Shown here: piece after piece, positions 24,121 to 32,607 of the stretch
Layout of the letters: each line of letters begins with the position of its first letter
How positions within the stretch are numbered: position 1 is the stretch's first letter
Origin: Streptomyces sp. CB02261
GTDB taxonomy: Bacteria > Actinomycetota > Actinomycetes > Streptomycetales > Streptomycetaceae
Direction of reading: 5' to 3'
DNA: 64,000 nucleotides
NCBI RefSeq assembly: GCF_001905665.1
Contig: NZ_LIVX01000007.1
Location: forward strand, 496,001 to 560,000
The notes under the pieces: generated by a model
Told to the model about the DNA's origin: nothing
The model's database searches: none
What the model saw: the letters and a program-made list of their open reading frames with translations, nothing else
Program-made: the position numbers and the translations under genes

Positions 24121-25659
24121 GTGTGCCCGAGCCCGACAGGTTTCCGTCTTTTGTCCTCTCCCGCTTCCACCGTGTCCCCGGCCGCGTACCTCCGCCGTCT
24201 GAAGCCCGACTGGCTGCGTGATCCGAAGGTCTGGCGCACCGAGGTGCTGGCCGGTCTGGTGGTCGGGCTCGCGCTGATCCCCGAGGCGATCTCGTTCTCG
24301 ATCATCGCGGGTGTCGATCCCGCGGTCGGACTGTTCTCGTCGTTCACCATGGCCGCCGTCGTCTCCGTCTTCGGCGGGCGTCGCGCGATGATCTCCGCGG
24401 CCACCGGCGCCGTGGCCCTGGTGATCGCCCCGCTGAACCGGGAGCACGGTCTCGGACACCTGGTCGCCGCGGTCATCCTGGCCGGTGTCCTCCAGGTCGT
24501 GCTCGGGGCGCTCGGGGTGGCGAAGCTGGTGCGGTTCATCCCCCGCTCGGTGATGGTCGGCTTCGTCAACGCCCTCGCGATCCTGATGTTCCTGGCCCAG
24601 ATCCCCGAGGTGCGCGACGTTCCGTGGGCCGTGTACCCGCTGGTCGTCGGCGGTCTGGCCCTCATGGTGTTCTTCCCGAGGATCACGAGGGCCGTCCCGG
24701 CGCCGCTCGTCTCGATCGCCGTCCTCACGACGATCACCGTCGCGGCCGGGATCGCCGTCCCGACGGTCGGCGACAAGGGCGCCCTGCCCTCCTCACTGCC
24801 GGTGCCGGGCCTTCCCGACGTGCCGTTCACCCTGGACACCCTGACCACCATCGCCCCGTACGCCGTCGCCATGGCGCTCGTCGGCCTGATGGAGTCCCTG
24901 ATGACCGCCAAGCTCGTCGACGACATCACCGACACGCCCTCCGACAAGACCCGCGAGTCCGTCGGCCAGGGCCTCGCGAACATCGTCACCGGCTTCCTCG
25001 GTGGCATGGGCGGCTGCGCCATGATCGGGCAGACGATGATCAACGTGAAGGTCTCCGGGGCACGCACCCGACTGTCGACGTTCCTCGCGGGGGCGTTCCT
25101 GATGGTGCTGTGCGTGGTCTTCGGGCCGGTGGTCTCCGAGATCCCGATGGCCGCTCTGGTCGCCGTCATGATCATGGTGACGTTCGCGACCTTCGACTGG
25201 CACTCGATCGCCCCGAAGACGCTCCGGCGGATGCCCGCGGGGGAGATCGCCGTCATGGTGATCACCGTCGTGTGCGTCGTGGTCACGCACAACCTCGCCG
25301 TCGGTGTCGTCGTCGGCTCGATCACGGCCATGGTCATCTTCGCCAAGCGCGTCGCCCACGTCGCCGAGGTCGTGCCCGTGCTCGCCCCCGGTGGCGGCAC
25401 CGCCCTGTACAAGGTCACCGGCGAACTGTTCTTCGCCTCCTCCAACGACATCGTCGGGCGGTTCGACTACGCGGGGGACCCGGACAGGGTCGTGATCGAC
25501 CTCTCCGCCGCCCATGTCTGGGACGCCTCCTCCGTCGCCGCCCTCGACGCCATCGCGACCAAGTACGCCCAGCGCGGCAAGAGCGTCGAGATCACCGGCC
25601 TCAACCACCCCAGCGCCGACCTCCACGCCAGACTCACCGGCGAACTCGCCGGCCACTGA
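24121..25659 (+). CDS. SulP-family anion transporter with C-terminal STAS domain
   Basis: A SulP/SLC26-type permease. About 10-12 hydrophobic segments span residues 40-410, including GLALIPEAISFSIIAGVDP near the first helices, then MGGCAMIGQTMINVKVSGARTR split across the family's conserved region. A STAS domain occupies 430-512 (RVVIDLSAAHVWDASSVAAL). It probably imports sulfate or bicarbonate; the anion is not determined. The start is uncertain: GTG 24121 gives 512 residues, but a TTG about 33 nt downstream (before SSPAST) would also fit and neither has a strong ribosome site. Confidence 0.88.
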   Translation: MCPSPTGFRLLSSPASTVSPAAYLRRLKPDWLRDPKVWRTEVLAGLVVGLALIPEAISFSIIAGVDPAVGLFSSFTMAAVVSVFGGRRAMISAATGAVALVIAPLNREHGLGHLVAAVILAGVLQVVLGALGVAKLVRFIPRSVMVGFVNALAILMFLAQIPEVRDVPWAVYPLVVGGLALMVFFPRITRAVPAPLVSIAVLTTITVAAGIAVPTVGDKGALPSSLPVPGLPDVPFTLDTLTTIAPYAVAMALVGLMESLMTAKLVDDITDTPSDKTRESVGQGLANIVTGFLGGMGGCAMIGQTMINVKVSGARTRLSTFLAGAFLMVLCVVFGPVVSEIPMAALVAVMIMVTFATFDWHSIAPKTLRRMPAGEIAVMVITVVCVVVTHNLAVGVVVGSITAMVIFAKRVAHVAEVVPVLAPGGGTALYKVTGELFFASSNDIVGRFDYAGDPDRVVIDLSAAHVWDASSVAALDAIATKYAQRGKSVEITGLNHPSADLHARLTGELAGH

Positions 25660-25853
25660 CCGGCCGCCGCCGTCCCCGCCGTCGCCGTCGCAGTCATACC
25701 GGTGCCCGCCCCGGCCGCCGGCCGGCCGTGCGGCGCCTCCCCGGCCGCCCGAGTGGTCCCGCCGAGATGGAGGGGGGACGCTGGAATCAAAGGGCGTCCG
25801 GGTGACGAGGGCGTACCGATCGGCATGCCTGCCCGGTCGCGAAAGGCCGCGCC

Positions 25854-26153
25854 ATGCGCATGCTGCTGAAGGTTCAGATGGACACACAGGCCTCCAACGA
25901 GGCCATCAGGCAGGGCACCCTGTCGAAGCTGATGGAGAACGCGATGAGCGAACTCCGTCCCGAAGCCGCTTACTTCGGCGTCGAGAACGGCTGCCGGACC
26001 GCGTACATGTTCTTCGACCTGACCGACCCCTCCCAGATGCCGAAGCTCTCCGAGCCGTTCTTCCTCGAGCTGGAGGCCAAGATCTCCTACGCCCCGGTCA
26101 TGAACCCGGAGGACCTGCGGAAGGGGCTCGGAGCGCTGGCCGGCGCCGGCTGA
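25854..26153 (+). CDS. Small conserved protein of unknown function
   Basis: A 99-residue protein beginning MRMLLKVQMDTQASNEAIR. The alternation of strand-like and helix-like segments (AAYFGVENGCRTAYMFFDL; EPFFLELEAKISYAPVM) suggests a small ferredoxin-like alpha/beta fold. Similar short proteins are common in actinomycetes without an assigned role. GAAAGG lies about 9 nt before ATG 25854; a second ATG six bases later is also possible. It is monocistronic, ahead of the tRNA gene. Confidence 0.8.
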   Translation: MRMLLKVQMDTQASNEAIRQGTLSKLMENAMSELRPEAAYFGVENGCRTAYMFFDLTDPSQMPKLSEPFFLELEAKISYAPVMNPEDLRKGLGALAGAG

Positions 26154-26265
26154 GGGGTGCCACCCGTATCGCCGCCCGCTCCGATTCCGGCGGGCACGTC
26201 GGCGGTGACGCTCTCGCCGTCGTCCCCCGACGTGCCCCGCACCGCGCTGACCACGGAAAACGCAC

Positions 26266-26295
26266 GTGAATCACGCGCCGAACCCCTGATATATT
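26266..26295 (+). promoter_or_regulatory. Possible promoter of tRNA-Leu
   Basis: A TATATT hexamer at 26290-26295, conspicuous in this GC-rich DNA, lies about 50 bp before the tRNA 5' end. A weak GTGAAT sits 18 bp upstream as a possible -35. This is pattern-based only. Confidence 0.4.
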
Positions 26296-26344
26296 CATAC
26301 CTGTCGCCGCCGCGGATGATCATCCCGGGAGTGACGCACACCTG

Positions 26345-26432
26345 GTCCAAGTGGCGGAATGGCAGACGCGCTAGCTTGAGGTGCTAGTGCCCTTTATCGG
26401 GCGTGGGGGTTCAAGTCCCCCCTTGGACACCA
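26345..26432 (+). tRNA. tRNA-Leu (anticodon GAG)
   Basis: An 88-nt class II tRNA. The acceptor stem GTCCAAG pairs with CTTGGAC, followed by A and an encoded CCA. The anticodon arm CTAGC-TTGAGGT-GCTAG places GAG at 34-36, reading CUC/CUU leucine codons. A variable arm (GTGCCCTTTATCGGGCGT region) and a T arm GGGGGTTCAAGTCCCCC are present. No integrase or att duplication is seen beside it. Confidence 0.97.
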
Positions 26433-26437
26433 CGACT

Positions 26438-27166
26438 TCACCCCAGCCGGATCTCAGGCCCGTCGGCGACGGCGACCGCCGCCGCGAAGGAAGCCCCGAC
26501 CGGTACGTCGGTCAGAGACCAGCCCGGCACCGCGGACGGATCGGGACCCAGGCCCACGTACGTCCGCTCCAGCCCGCCCGCGAGCCCCTCACCCGTTCCC
26601 TTCAGGTACGCCTCCTTGCGCGCCCAGCACCGGGTGAACGCGGCCTGCCGGGCGTCCTCGGGCAGCAGGGCGAACTCCTCCCGCTCCCTCGGGTGCAGGC
26701 TGACCGCGACCAGGTCCGCCACCTCGGCCTCCGGATACGCTTCGACGTCCACCCCCACCGGCCTCGCGGCGACCCCGACCAGCACCAGATCCCGGCTGTG
26801 CGAGAGGGAGAAGTGGATCCCCCCGCCCCGCAGGGCCGGCCGGCCGTGCGGCCCTCCACAGAGCGGACAGTCCTCCCTGACGAACACGACCTCGCCCGCC
26901 GGCACGTCCAGGTAGCGCCCCAGCAGACGCCGCAACCCGCCGTGCGCGGCGAGATACCGCGCCCGGTCGCCCTCCCGTACCAGCGCCTTCCAGCGCCGCC
27001 GCTCCTCGGCGTCGAGAAGGTCGTGCGCCCCGGGGTCCTCCGCCACCCGCAGCAGCCAGAGCGCCACCGACCCGTCGGCGGGGAGCGGCACCGTCGGCTC
27101 CGGCGCGGCTCCGGCTCGCAGCACCCGCACGGGGCTGATCTCCATGGTCATGCCGTCATTCTGCAC
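26438..27166 (-). CDS. 4'-phosphopantetheinyl transferase (Sfp-type)
   Basis: A 242-residue Sfp-type enzyme that transfers phosphopantetheine from CoA to carrier-protein serines. The hallmark motifs are VGVDVEAYP (Mg-binding Asp/Glu) and CWARKEAYLKGTGEGL. An earlier FSLSHSRDLVLVGV covers the conserved SHS region. CPLCGGPHGRP is a typical actinobacterial insert. No carrier-protein, PKS or NRPS gene is in the window, so it probably serves the whole genome. ATG 27166 or the ATG five codons later could start it. It converges on tRNA-Leu, with only 5 bp between. Confidence 0.92.
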   Translation of the reverse strand: MQNDGMTMEISPVRVLRAGAAPEPTVPLPADGSVALWLLRVAEDPGAHDLLDAEERRRWKALVREGDRARYLAAHGGLRRLLGRYLDVPAGEVVFVREDCPLCGGPHGRPALRGGGIHFSLSHSRDLVLVGVAARPVGVDVEAYPEAEVADLVAVSLHPREREEFALLPEDARQAAFTRCWARKEAYLKGTGEGLAGGLERTYVGLGPDPSAVPGWSLTDVPVGASFAAAVAVADGPEIRLG

Positions 27167-27278
27167 CGACCCGTCCGGCCGAACCCGCGGACGGGCGAAG
27201 GCCGAGACACTCGCGTGTTACCGACTGGTAGGGCATCCTGGCGGTCCACCATCCACACGGCCGGGGGCTGAGGCAGCG

Positions 27279-28691
27279 GTGACGACTTTCGAGGAACGGG
27301 CGACGGTGCACGCCTTCCGGGACGACGCGCTGGGGGAGCACGACGCCGTCGGGCTCGCCGAGGCGATCCGGCGGGGCGAGGTCTCCGCCGCCGAGGCCGC
27401 CCGGGACGCGGCCGAGCGGGTACGGTCGGTCGAGGGGCGGCTCCACGCGGTCCAGGTGCACCTCGACCCTCCCGCGACGGGCGCGAGCGACGGGCTGTTG
27501 GCCGGGGTGCCGACGTTCGTCAAGGACAACACCGACTACCTGGGCCTTCCCACCGGCCACGGCAGCGCCGCCTTCACCCCGAGGGCCGCCCGGCGGCACG
27601 CGCCCTTCACCCGGCAGTTCCTGAGCAGCGGCGTCGCCGTCCTGGGCAAGACCCGGCTGCCCGAGTTCGGCTTCAGCCCGGCGACGGAGTACGACGGCGC
27701 GGAACCCGTGCGCAACCCGTGGAACACGGACCACTCGGCGGGTGGTTCGTCCGGTGGCAGCGCCGCGCTCGTCGCCGCCGGAGCGGTCCCGATCGCCCAC
27801 GCCAACGACGGCGGCGGCTCGATCCGCATCCCGGCCGCCTGCTGCGGCCTCGTCGGACTCAAGCCGACGCGCGGCCGGGTCGTGACGAACGCCCAGAGCC
27901 GTCAACTGCCCCTCGACATCGTGTCCGACGGCATCGTGAGCCGTTCCGTACGGGACACCGCGGCGTTCCTCGCGGCCGCGGAGACGTACTGGCGCAACCC
28001 GAAACTGCCGCCGCTCGGCCTGGTCGAGGGCCCCTCGGGCCGACGGCTGCGCATCGGGTTCCTGGTCGACTCGCCGAACGGCGTCCACGCCGACACCGCC
28101 ACCCGGGCGGCCGTCACGGAGACGGCGGCCACCCTCGAACGTCTCGGGCACACCGTGGAACCGGTGGAGCTGTCCCTCGACCCCCGCTTCACCGAGGACT
28201 TCCTCACCTACTGGGGGATGCTGTCCTTCCTCCTCGGTGTCACAGGACGGTCCCTCGGCACGGACTTCGACCGGCGCCGGATGGACGGCCTCAGCCGCGG
28301 CCTGCGCGAGGACTACCTGAAGGCGTGGCGGCGGACCCCGGGCGTGCTCCGGCGGCTGAGGCGTACGAAAGAGGCGTACGCGGCGGCGTTCCGCGGACTC
28401 GACCTGATCCTCACACCCGTACTCGCCCACACCACGCCGGAGATCGGCCACCTCAGCCCGACCGTCCCCTACCGGACCCTGATCGAACGGATCCTCGCGT
28501 ACGTCGCCTTCACCCCGGTGAACAACGTCGTCGGTACGCCGTCGATCTCGGTGCCCGCCGCGAGCGCGACGGACCAGGGGCTGCCCGTCGGGGTCATGTT
28601 CTCGGGCCGCCCCGGCAGTGAACGGACCCTGCTGGAGGTGGCGTTCGCACTGGAGGCGGACCGCCCCTTCCGGCGCGTCCAGGACCGCTGA
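27279..28691 (+). CDS. Amidase-signature family hydrolase
   Basis: A 470-residue amidase. The Ser-cisSer-Lys triad is visible: Lys in TFVKDNTD, cis-Ser in DHSAGGSSGGSA and nucleophile Ser in NDGGGSIRIPA. CGLVGLKPTRGRV follows as in the family. The C-terminus ends with NVVGTPSISVPA and GLPVGVMFSG. It hydrolyses an amide or ester of unknown structure and is not the GatA of the tRNA amidotransferase by context. GTG 27279 was taken because the longer frame adds unrelated low-complexity residues; a weak TGAGG is upstream. Confidence 0.9.
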   Translation: MTTFEERATVHAFRDDALGEHDAVGLAEAIRRGEVSAAEAARDAAERVRSVEGRLHAVQVHLDPPATGASDGLLAGVPTFVKDNTDYLGLPTGHGSAAFTPRAARRHAPFTRQFLSSGVAVLGKTRLPEFGFSPATEYDGAEPVRNPWNTDHSAGGSSGGSAALVAAGAVPIAHANDGGGSIRIPAACCGLVGLKPTRGRVVTNAQSRQLPLDIVSDGIVSRSVRDTAAFLAAAETYWRNPKLPPLGLVEGPSGRRLRIGFLVDSPNGVHADTATRAAVTETAATLERLGHTVEPVELSLDPRFTEDFLTYWGMLSFLLGVTGRSLGTDFDRRRMDGLSRGLREDYLKAWRRTPGVLRRLRRTKEAYAAAFRGLDLILTPVLAHTTPEIGHLSPTVPYRTLIERILAYVAFTPVNNVVGTPSISVPAASATDQGLPVGVMFSGRPGSERTLLEVAFALEADRPFRRVQDR

Positions 28692-28741
28692 CCCGGAAGG
28701 GCCGGGGGTCCGGACTGCGTCCAGGGTCGGTCCGCCTCGCC

Positions 28742-29068
28742 TCAGCTGTCGCCGAGGGCGCGCGTGAGGTCCGCCTTGTTCATCTTCGAGCGGCCGTCGA
28801 TGTTGCGGCGCTTGGCCTCTTCGTAGAGCTGGTCGTACGTGCGCCCCTGGGCGCCGCTGTGGGAGCGCTTGCCCCCGCGCTCGCCGGACGACATGTCCTC
28901 CCGGGAGAGCTTGCTGGAGGTCTTGGACTCGCCGTGCCGGGCCCGCTCCTTGTTCACGGTGCGGGCGGCGATCTCCTCGGCGCGCTCGGTGCTCTCGCCG
29001 CGGTCCTCCGCGCTCTCCTTGATGTGCTCGTACTGCCGTTCGCGCTTGGGGCTGGATCCGCGAGGCAT
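28742..29068 (-). CDS. Small basic/acidic protein with Rho-N/SAP-like C-terminus
   Basis: A 108-residue, highly charged, probably disordered protein (KRERQYEHIKESAEDRGEST; AARTVNKERARHGES). The C-terminal segment GRTYDQLYEEAKRRNIDGRSKMNKADLTRAL looks like a Rho-N/SAP-type helical nucleic-acid-binding motif. Near-identical Streptomyces proteins are often labelled 'plasmid stabilization protein', a name without functional support. ATG 29068 follows GGAAGGAGAG. It converges with the amidase gene and precedes the next minus-strand gene's 3' end by about 60 bp. Confidence 0.85.
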   Translation of the reverse strand: MPRGSSPKRERQYEHIKESAEDRGESTERAEEIAARTVNKERARHGESKTSSKLSREDMSSGERGGKRSHSGAQGRTYDQLYEEAKRRNIDGRSKMNKADLTRALGDS

Positions 29069-29130
29069 GGTGTCTCTCCTTCCGGCGTGTCCGGCGGGGT
29101 TCGCCGTGCGGCTACCCGCGCGACCGTCCG

Positions 29131-29625
29131 TCACGCGTCACCGTTTCGGCCGTGCCGGCGCCGGGCCCACAGCGGCAGGGCGAACCAGCACAGCAGGTAC
29201 CAGGCGAGGACGGGTGCCACCAGCCAGGCGACGAGTGAGTCGTCGGTGGCCACGCGCAGGATGAGGAAGAGCGCGGAGGTCAGGGTGGCGAGCAGGAGCA
29301 GGATGCCGGTCATGACCAGCCGGGACGCCCAGACGACCGCCTGCGGCTTGAGCCGGTGACCGGAGACGAGCCGGTGGAAGGAGACCGGGCCTATGAGTGC
29401 GCCCGTGGCCAGCGATCCGAGGATCACCGTCACGACGTAGATCGTCTTGTCGGTGGAACTCAGGTCCACGAACCGGGGCGTGAAGACGACGGTCAGCAGG
29501 AACCCCAGCAGGATCTGCACACCCGTCTGCGCCACTCGTATCTCCTGCAGGACGTCCTGCCACTGCCGGTCCGCGCGTTCGTCCGCGGTCTCGTCCCGTC
29601 CCCGCCCGTTCTCACGGTCACTCAT
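29131..29625 (-). CDS. DUF6328-like small membrane protein
   Basis: A 164-residue protein with an acidic/basic N-terminus, then QWQDVLQEIRVAQTGVQILL and four predicted membrane segments (about 40-58, 70-88, 105-125, 133-152). The layout matches the DUF6328 family as I recall it. Function unknown. ATG 29625 follows GGAGGGTAGTGGG. Confidence 0.85.
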   Translation of the reverse strand: MSDRENGRGRDETADERADRQWQDVLQEIRVAQTGVQILLGFLLTVVFTPRFVDLSSTDKTIYVVTVILGSLATGALIGPVSFHRLVSGHRLKPQAVVWASRLVMTGILLLLATLTSALFLILRVATDDSLVAWLVAPVLAWYLLCWFALPLWARRRHGRNGDA

Positions 29626-29849
29626 CCCACTACCCTCCGGTTCAGCGGCCCCCGTCACCCGAACGGCCGTACGAGGCGTGTGCCCCCGCCTGCTCGGCCG
29701 CATCCGCCCCCGCAAGGATCTTCGTGTCTTCGTACGAGAGCGGTCCGTCACCGTTCGAGGGGGAGGGGGAATGCGACGCGTGGGTCGGGGCAGGGGCCTC
29801 GTGAACGGTGAGAACAAACCGGCTGGAACGAGACCGGGAGGGCAGAGCC

Positions 29850-30287
29850 GTGACCGCAGGGCATCGCACGTCGGACAGCGTCCGGTCACGGGTGCCGCGC
29901 GACGCCGCCGACGCGCGTGCCCGGGTGGCCGAGGCGTTCGCACGGGCGGGAGCCGCTACGGGGAGGCCACCGTCCCCGACGGCCCTGGGGGACGCCCTCC
30001 TCGTGACGTCCGAGCTGGTGAGCAACGCACTGCGGCACGGGGGCGGCCTCACCGGATTCGCCGTGGAGTGGGACCGGGCGGCGGTGACCATCACCGTCGC
30101 GGACGCCAGCGGTGAACTGCCCCGCCTCACGGGCGGTCAGGGCGGGAAGCGGGACTTCGGACCGGGGGAGGGCGGCTTCGGCTGGCCCCTGATCAGGTTG
30201 CTCGCGCTGGAGATCAGGCTCTGCCTCCCGTCGCACGGCGGCAAGACAATCGAAGTTCGGCTGCCCCTTCACCGCCCCGTCGCGTGA
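29850..30287 (+). CDS. Anti-sigma-factor-type ATP-binding protein (HATPase)
   Basis: A 145-residue GHKL/HATPase_c2 protein of the RsbW-like family, abundant in Streptomyces. The N box is ELVSNALRHGGG, the next box VTITVADASGELP, and the G-rich lid EGGFGWPLIRLLA. Such proteins bind sigma factors or phosphorylate STAS antagonists. GTG 29850 has GGGAGGGC upstream; GTG 29808 is an in-frame alternative. Its last 19 bp overlap the 3' end of the convergent STAS gene, suggesting a functional pair. Confidence 0.85.
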   Translation: MTAGHRTSDSVRSRVPRDAADARARVAEAFARAGAATGRPPSPTALGDALLVTSELVSNALRHGGGLTGFAVEWDRAAVTITVADASGELPRLTGGQGGKRDFGPGEGGFGWPLIRLLALEIRLCLPSHGGKTIEVRLPLHRPVA

Positions 30288-30667
30288 CCCGCGAAGAGGG
30301 CCTCGGTGTCGGTGAGCCGGAGCAGCCGGGCCATCGGCGGGCTCACGGGGCCGAGCCTGAGCGGGCAGGACCCGCCGGCGAGGTGGCGGCGCCGGGCGTC
30401 CAGGAAGGCGCCCAGTCCGGCGCAGTCGCAGAAGGTGACGGCCGAGAGGTCGAGCGTGACCCCCTCCGGGTGGACGCGGAGGGCGGCCTCCAGGGCCTCG
30501 TGCAGATACGGGGCGCTGTCGATGTCGATCTCTCCGTCGGCGACGACGGTGCCGTCCGGGGCGACCTCGACGGTCAACGGGCTGCCGGGGTCTTGCGCAG
30601 ACGACTGGAGGGCGATGTCGACGGCGGGCGCCGGGAGATCGATGGAGCGATCCGGAAGGGGACGCAT
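30269..30667 (-). CDS. STAS-domain anti-sigma-factor antagonist
   Basis: A 132-residue STAS protein of the SpoIIAA/RsbV type. EIDIDSAPYLHEALEAAL and VTLDLSAVTFCDCAGLGAFLDARR match the core; the usual phospho-acceptor Ser of the D-S-(S/A)-G motif is Cys-Ala here (CDCAGL), so conventional phosphorylation may not occur. ATG 30667 follows GAGGGAGC. The gene is convergent with, and overlaps by 19 bp, the HATPase gene at 29850-30287, its likely partner. Confidence 0.85.
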   Translation of the reverse strand: MRPLPDRSIDLPAPAVDIALQSSAQDPGSPLTVEVAPDGTVVADGEIDIDSAPYLHEALEAALRVHPEGVTLDLSAVTFCDCAGLGAFLDARRRHLAGGSCPLRLGPVSPPMARLLRLTDTEALFAGHATGR

Positions 30668-30718
30668 GGTCTGCTCCCTCGGGCCGGTCAATCCAACCAA
30701 CCTGGTCTTTCCGCCCTT

Positions 30719-30748
30719 ATCGTCCCCTTGATCACCGTAATGTGTCAA
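30719..30748 (-). promoter_or_regulatory. Probable vegetative promoter of the STAS gene
   Basis: On the minus strand a consensus -35 TTGACA (30748-30743) is followed after 18 bp by GACGAT (30724-30719), one base from TACGAT. It would give an untranslated leader of about 45 nt before ATG 30667. Confidence 0.55.
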
Positions 30749-30885
30749 TCGATGTCGCCGCCGCGCCCGGGGTGACCGAGAGGACCGTGCAGGCGATCGG
30801 CCCCCGACCTGGAGGCGGCCGGTTACCTCACGCACGCGCGTGAGATGCGGCGCAACCGTTACCGCCTGGCGTCCGGCACGCGGCC
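30748..30885 (+). pseudogene. Remnant of a winged-helix (MarR-like) regulator
   Basis: Reading from 30748 gives IDVAAAPGVTERTVQAI, then after one extra base in a CCCCC run near 30812-30816 the frame continues as DLEAAGYLTHAREMRRNRYRL. Together these match the recognition helix and wing of small Streptomyces winged-helix proteins (TERTVQAIvaDLEAAGYLT...RNRYRL). The N-terminal half is missing, so it is a decayed fragment and not just a sequencing slip. Confidence 0.7.
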
Positions 30886-30947
30886 GCCGTACCCCGGGAC
30901 GGCCAGGCACGGCACGGGGACGGCCGACGGGCCCCAGTGGGCACCGC

Positions 30948-31197
30948 TCAGCCGCCGCGGCGGATCCTCGCGGCCTGGCGGGCCTCCGCCGTCTTGCGGG
31001 CCTCCGCGGCCCGCCGGGACTCGTTCTTGGCGCGGCCGGGGCGGCCCGGGACGGTGCCGATGCCCCGGAAGGCCGCGCCGCCGCGCTTGGGGCGTTCCTG
31101 GCTCGGCGCGCTGCCGTCGACCGGTACGCCCGAGGGGGTGCGGGCGCCGGTGAGGCGGCTCAGTTCGGCCTCGCCGGAGCGGACCTGGGTGTCCGGG
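30948..31197 (-). pseudogene. Out-of-frame C-terminal tail of the DEAD-box helicase gene
   Basis: Immediately beyond the helicase's apparent end, another minus-strand frame encodes DTQVRSGEAELSRLTGARTP, then an Arg/Lys-rich tail (RPKRGGAAFRGIGTVPGRPG; ESRRAAEARKTAEARQAARI) and stops at 30948. This is the usual basic tail of Streptomyces DEAD-box helicases. The shift lies in the CCCCGG run at about 31193-31198; one added base would restore a protein about 70 residues longer. Confidence 0.75.
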
Positions 31198-32392
31198 GCA
31201 CGATTCCGGCGGCCGTCATGAGGCGCGCCACGTCCCGCCGCTCCTCGGAGGTGACGAGGGTGACGACGGCCCCGGACTCGCCGGCGCGGGCGGTGCGCCC
31301 GCCCCGGTGCAGGTAGTCCTTGTGGTCGGCGGGCGGGTCGACGTTCACGACGAGGTCGACCTCGTCGACGTGGATGCCGCGCGCCGCCACGTTGGTGGCG
31401 ACGAGGACGGGGACCTCGCCGCTCCGGAAGCGCTCCAGGGTGCGGGTCCGCAGCGGCTGGGACTTCCCGCCGTGCAGCGCCGCGGCGCGGACGCCGCTGC
31501 CGAGAAGGTGCCTGGTGAGACGGTCCACGGCGTGCTTGGTGTCCAGGAACATGATCACCCGGCCGTCGCGCGCCGCGATCTCCGTCGTCAGCCGGTGCTT
31601 GTCGGCGCCGTGGACGTGCAGGACGTGGTGCTCCATCGTGGTGACCGCGCCCTGGGAGGGGTCGACGGAGTGGACGACGGGGTCGCTGAGGTAGCGGCGG
31701 ACCAGGAGGTCGACGTTGCGGTCCAGGGTCGCGGAGAACAGCATCCGCTGGCCGTCGGGGCGGACCTGGTCGAGCAGGGCGGTGACCTGCGGCATGAAGC
31801 CCATGTCGGCCATCTGGTCGGCCTCGTCCAGGACGGTGACCGCGACCCGGTCGAGCCGGCAGTCGCCGCGGTCGATGAGGTCCTTGAGGCGCCCGGGCGT
31901 GGCGACCACGACCTCGGCGCCGCCGCGCAGCGCGCCCGCCTGCCTGCCGATCGGCATCCCGCCGACGACGGTGGCCAGACGGAGCTTCACGGCGCGGGCG
32001 TAGGGGGTGAGGGCGTCGGTGACCTGCTGGGCGAGTTCCCGGGTGGGGACCAGGACCAGGGCCAGCGGCTGACGGGGCTCGGCGAGCTGCCCGGCGGTAC
32101 GGGCCAGCAGGGCCAGGCCGAAGGCGAGGGTCTTGCCGGAGCCGGTGCGCCCCCGCCCGAGGACGTCACGGCCGGCGAGGGCGTCGGGCAGCGTCGCGGA
32201 CTGGATCGGGAACGGCTCGTCGACGCCGAGCCGGGTGAGCTCGGCGAGTACCTCGGCCGGCAGGTCGAGCTCGGCGAAGGTGGCGGCCGGCGGCAGGGCG
32301 GGGGTGACGGAGGCCGTCACCGCGAATTCGTCCCGCGCCGCGGCGGCGCGTCGTGCCTTGTCGGTACGGGAGGTGCTGTGCGTGCTGTCCAT
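31160..32392 (-). CDS. DEAD-box RNA helicase, C-terminal tail frameshifted
   Basis: A 410-residue helicase with intact core motifs: Q motif FPIQ, I GRGRTGSGKT, Ia PTREL, Ib TPGR, II DEAD, III SAT, V ATNVAARGIHV, VI HRGGRTARAG. It unwinds structured RNA, often with cold-shock proteins. ATG 32392 follows GAGGAAGG; the longer frame adds a poor extension. The frame ends with PRTPRSAPARPN where homologues continue into a basic RNA-binding tail; that tail is present in another frame (30948-31197). The csp gene just upstream has the same orientation. Confidence 0.9.
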   Translation of the reverse strand: MDSTHSTSRTDKARRAAAARDEFAVTASVTPALPPAATFAELDLPAEVLAELTRLGVDEPFPIQSATLPDALAGRDVLGRGRTGSGKTLAFGLALLARTAGQLAEPRQPLALVLVPTRELAQQVTDALTPYARAVKLRLATVVGGMPIGRQAGALRGGAEVVVATPGRLKDLIDRGDCRLDRVAVTVLDEADQMADMGFMPQVTALLDQVRPDGQRMLFSATLDRNVDLLVRRYLSDPVVHSVDPSQGAVTTMEHHVLHVHGADKHRLTTEIAARDGRVIMFLDTKHAVDRLTRHLLGSGVRAAALHGGKSQPLRTRTLERFRSGEVPVLVATNVAARGIHVDEVDLVVNVDPPADHKDYLHRGGRTARAGESGAVVTLVTSEERRDVARLMTAAGIVPRTPRSAPARPN

Positions 32393-32540
32393 GGGGACCT
32401 TCCTCGAGACGGTGCGCTTCGAGGAATTCGCGACGGGCAGCCAGCCCAATGAATTACAGGAACGTACCGAACGCCATATGCGTGCGGATCCGGCCATGCC
32501 GAGGGGGTGGAAATCGGCGTCCGGTCCGTGAGAATACCTG

Positions 32541-32585
32541 GAAAAAGCAACGAGCCGGGGCCCTCACCACACGGGTGAGGGCCCC
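32541..32585 (-). terminator. Rho-independent terminator of the cold-shock gene
   Basis: A perfect 12-bp stem, GGGGCCCTCACC with GGTGAGGGCCCC (32557-32585), has a 5-nt loop. On the minus strand it is followed within about 10 nt by GCTTTTTCC. It lies 23 bp after the csp stop. Confidence 0.85.
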
Positions 32586-32607
32586 AGCTGCGTCGGACGT
32601 GTCAACG

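Noticed and set aside
26345..26432. tRNA-Leu as an integration site for a mobile element
   Set aside because: No integrase, relaxase or duplicated tRNA 3' end was seen nearby; both flanks look like ordinary chromosome.
26438..27166. Phosphopantetheinyl transferase as part of a PKS/NRPS cluster
   Set aside because: No carrier-protein or assembly-line gene lies in the window.
29808..30287. Longer form of the HATPase gene from GTG 29808
   Set aside because: GTG 29850 has a clear GGGAGGGC at good spacing; the extra 14 residues are not recognisable family sequence.
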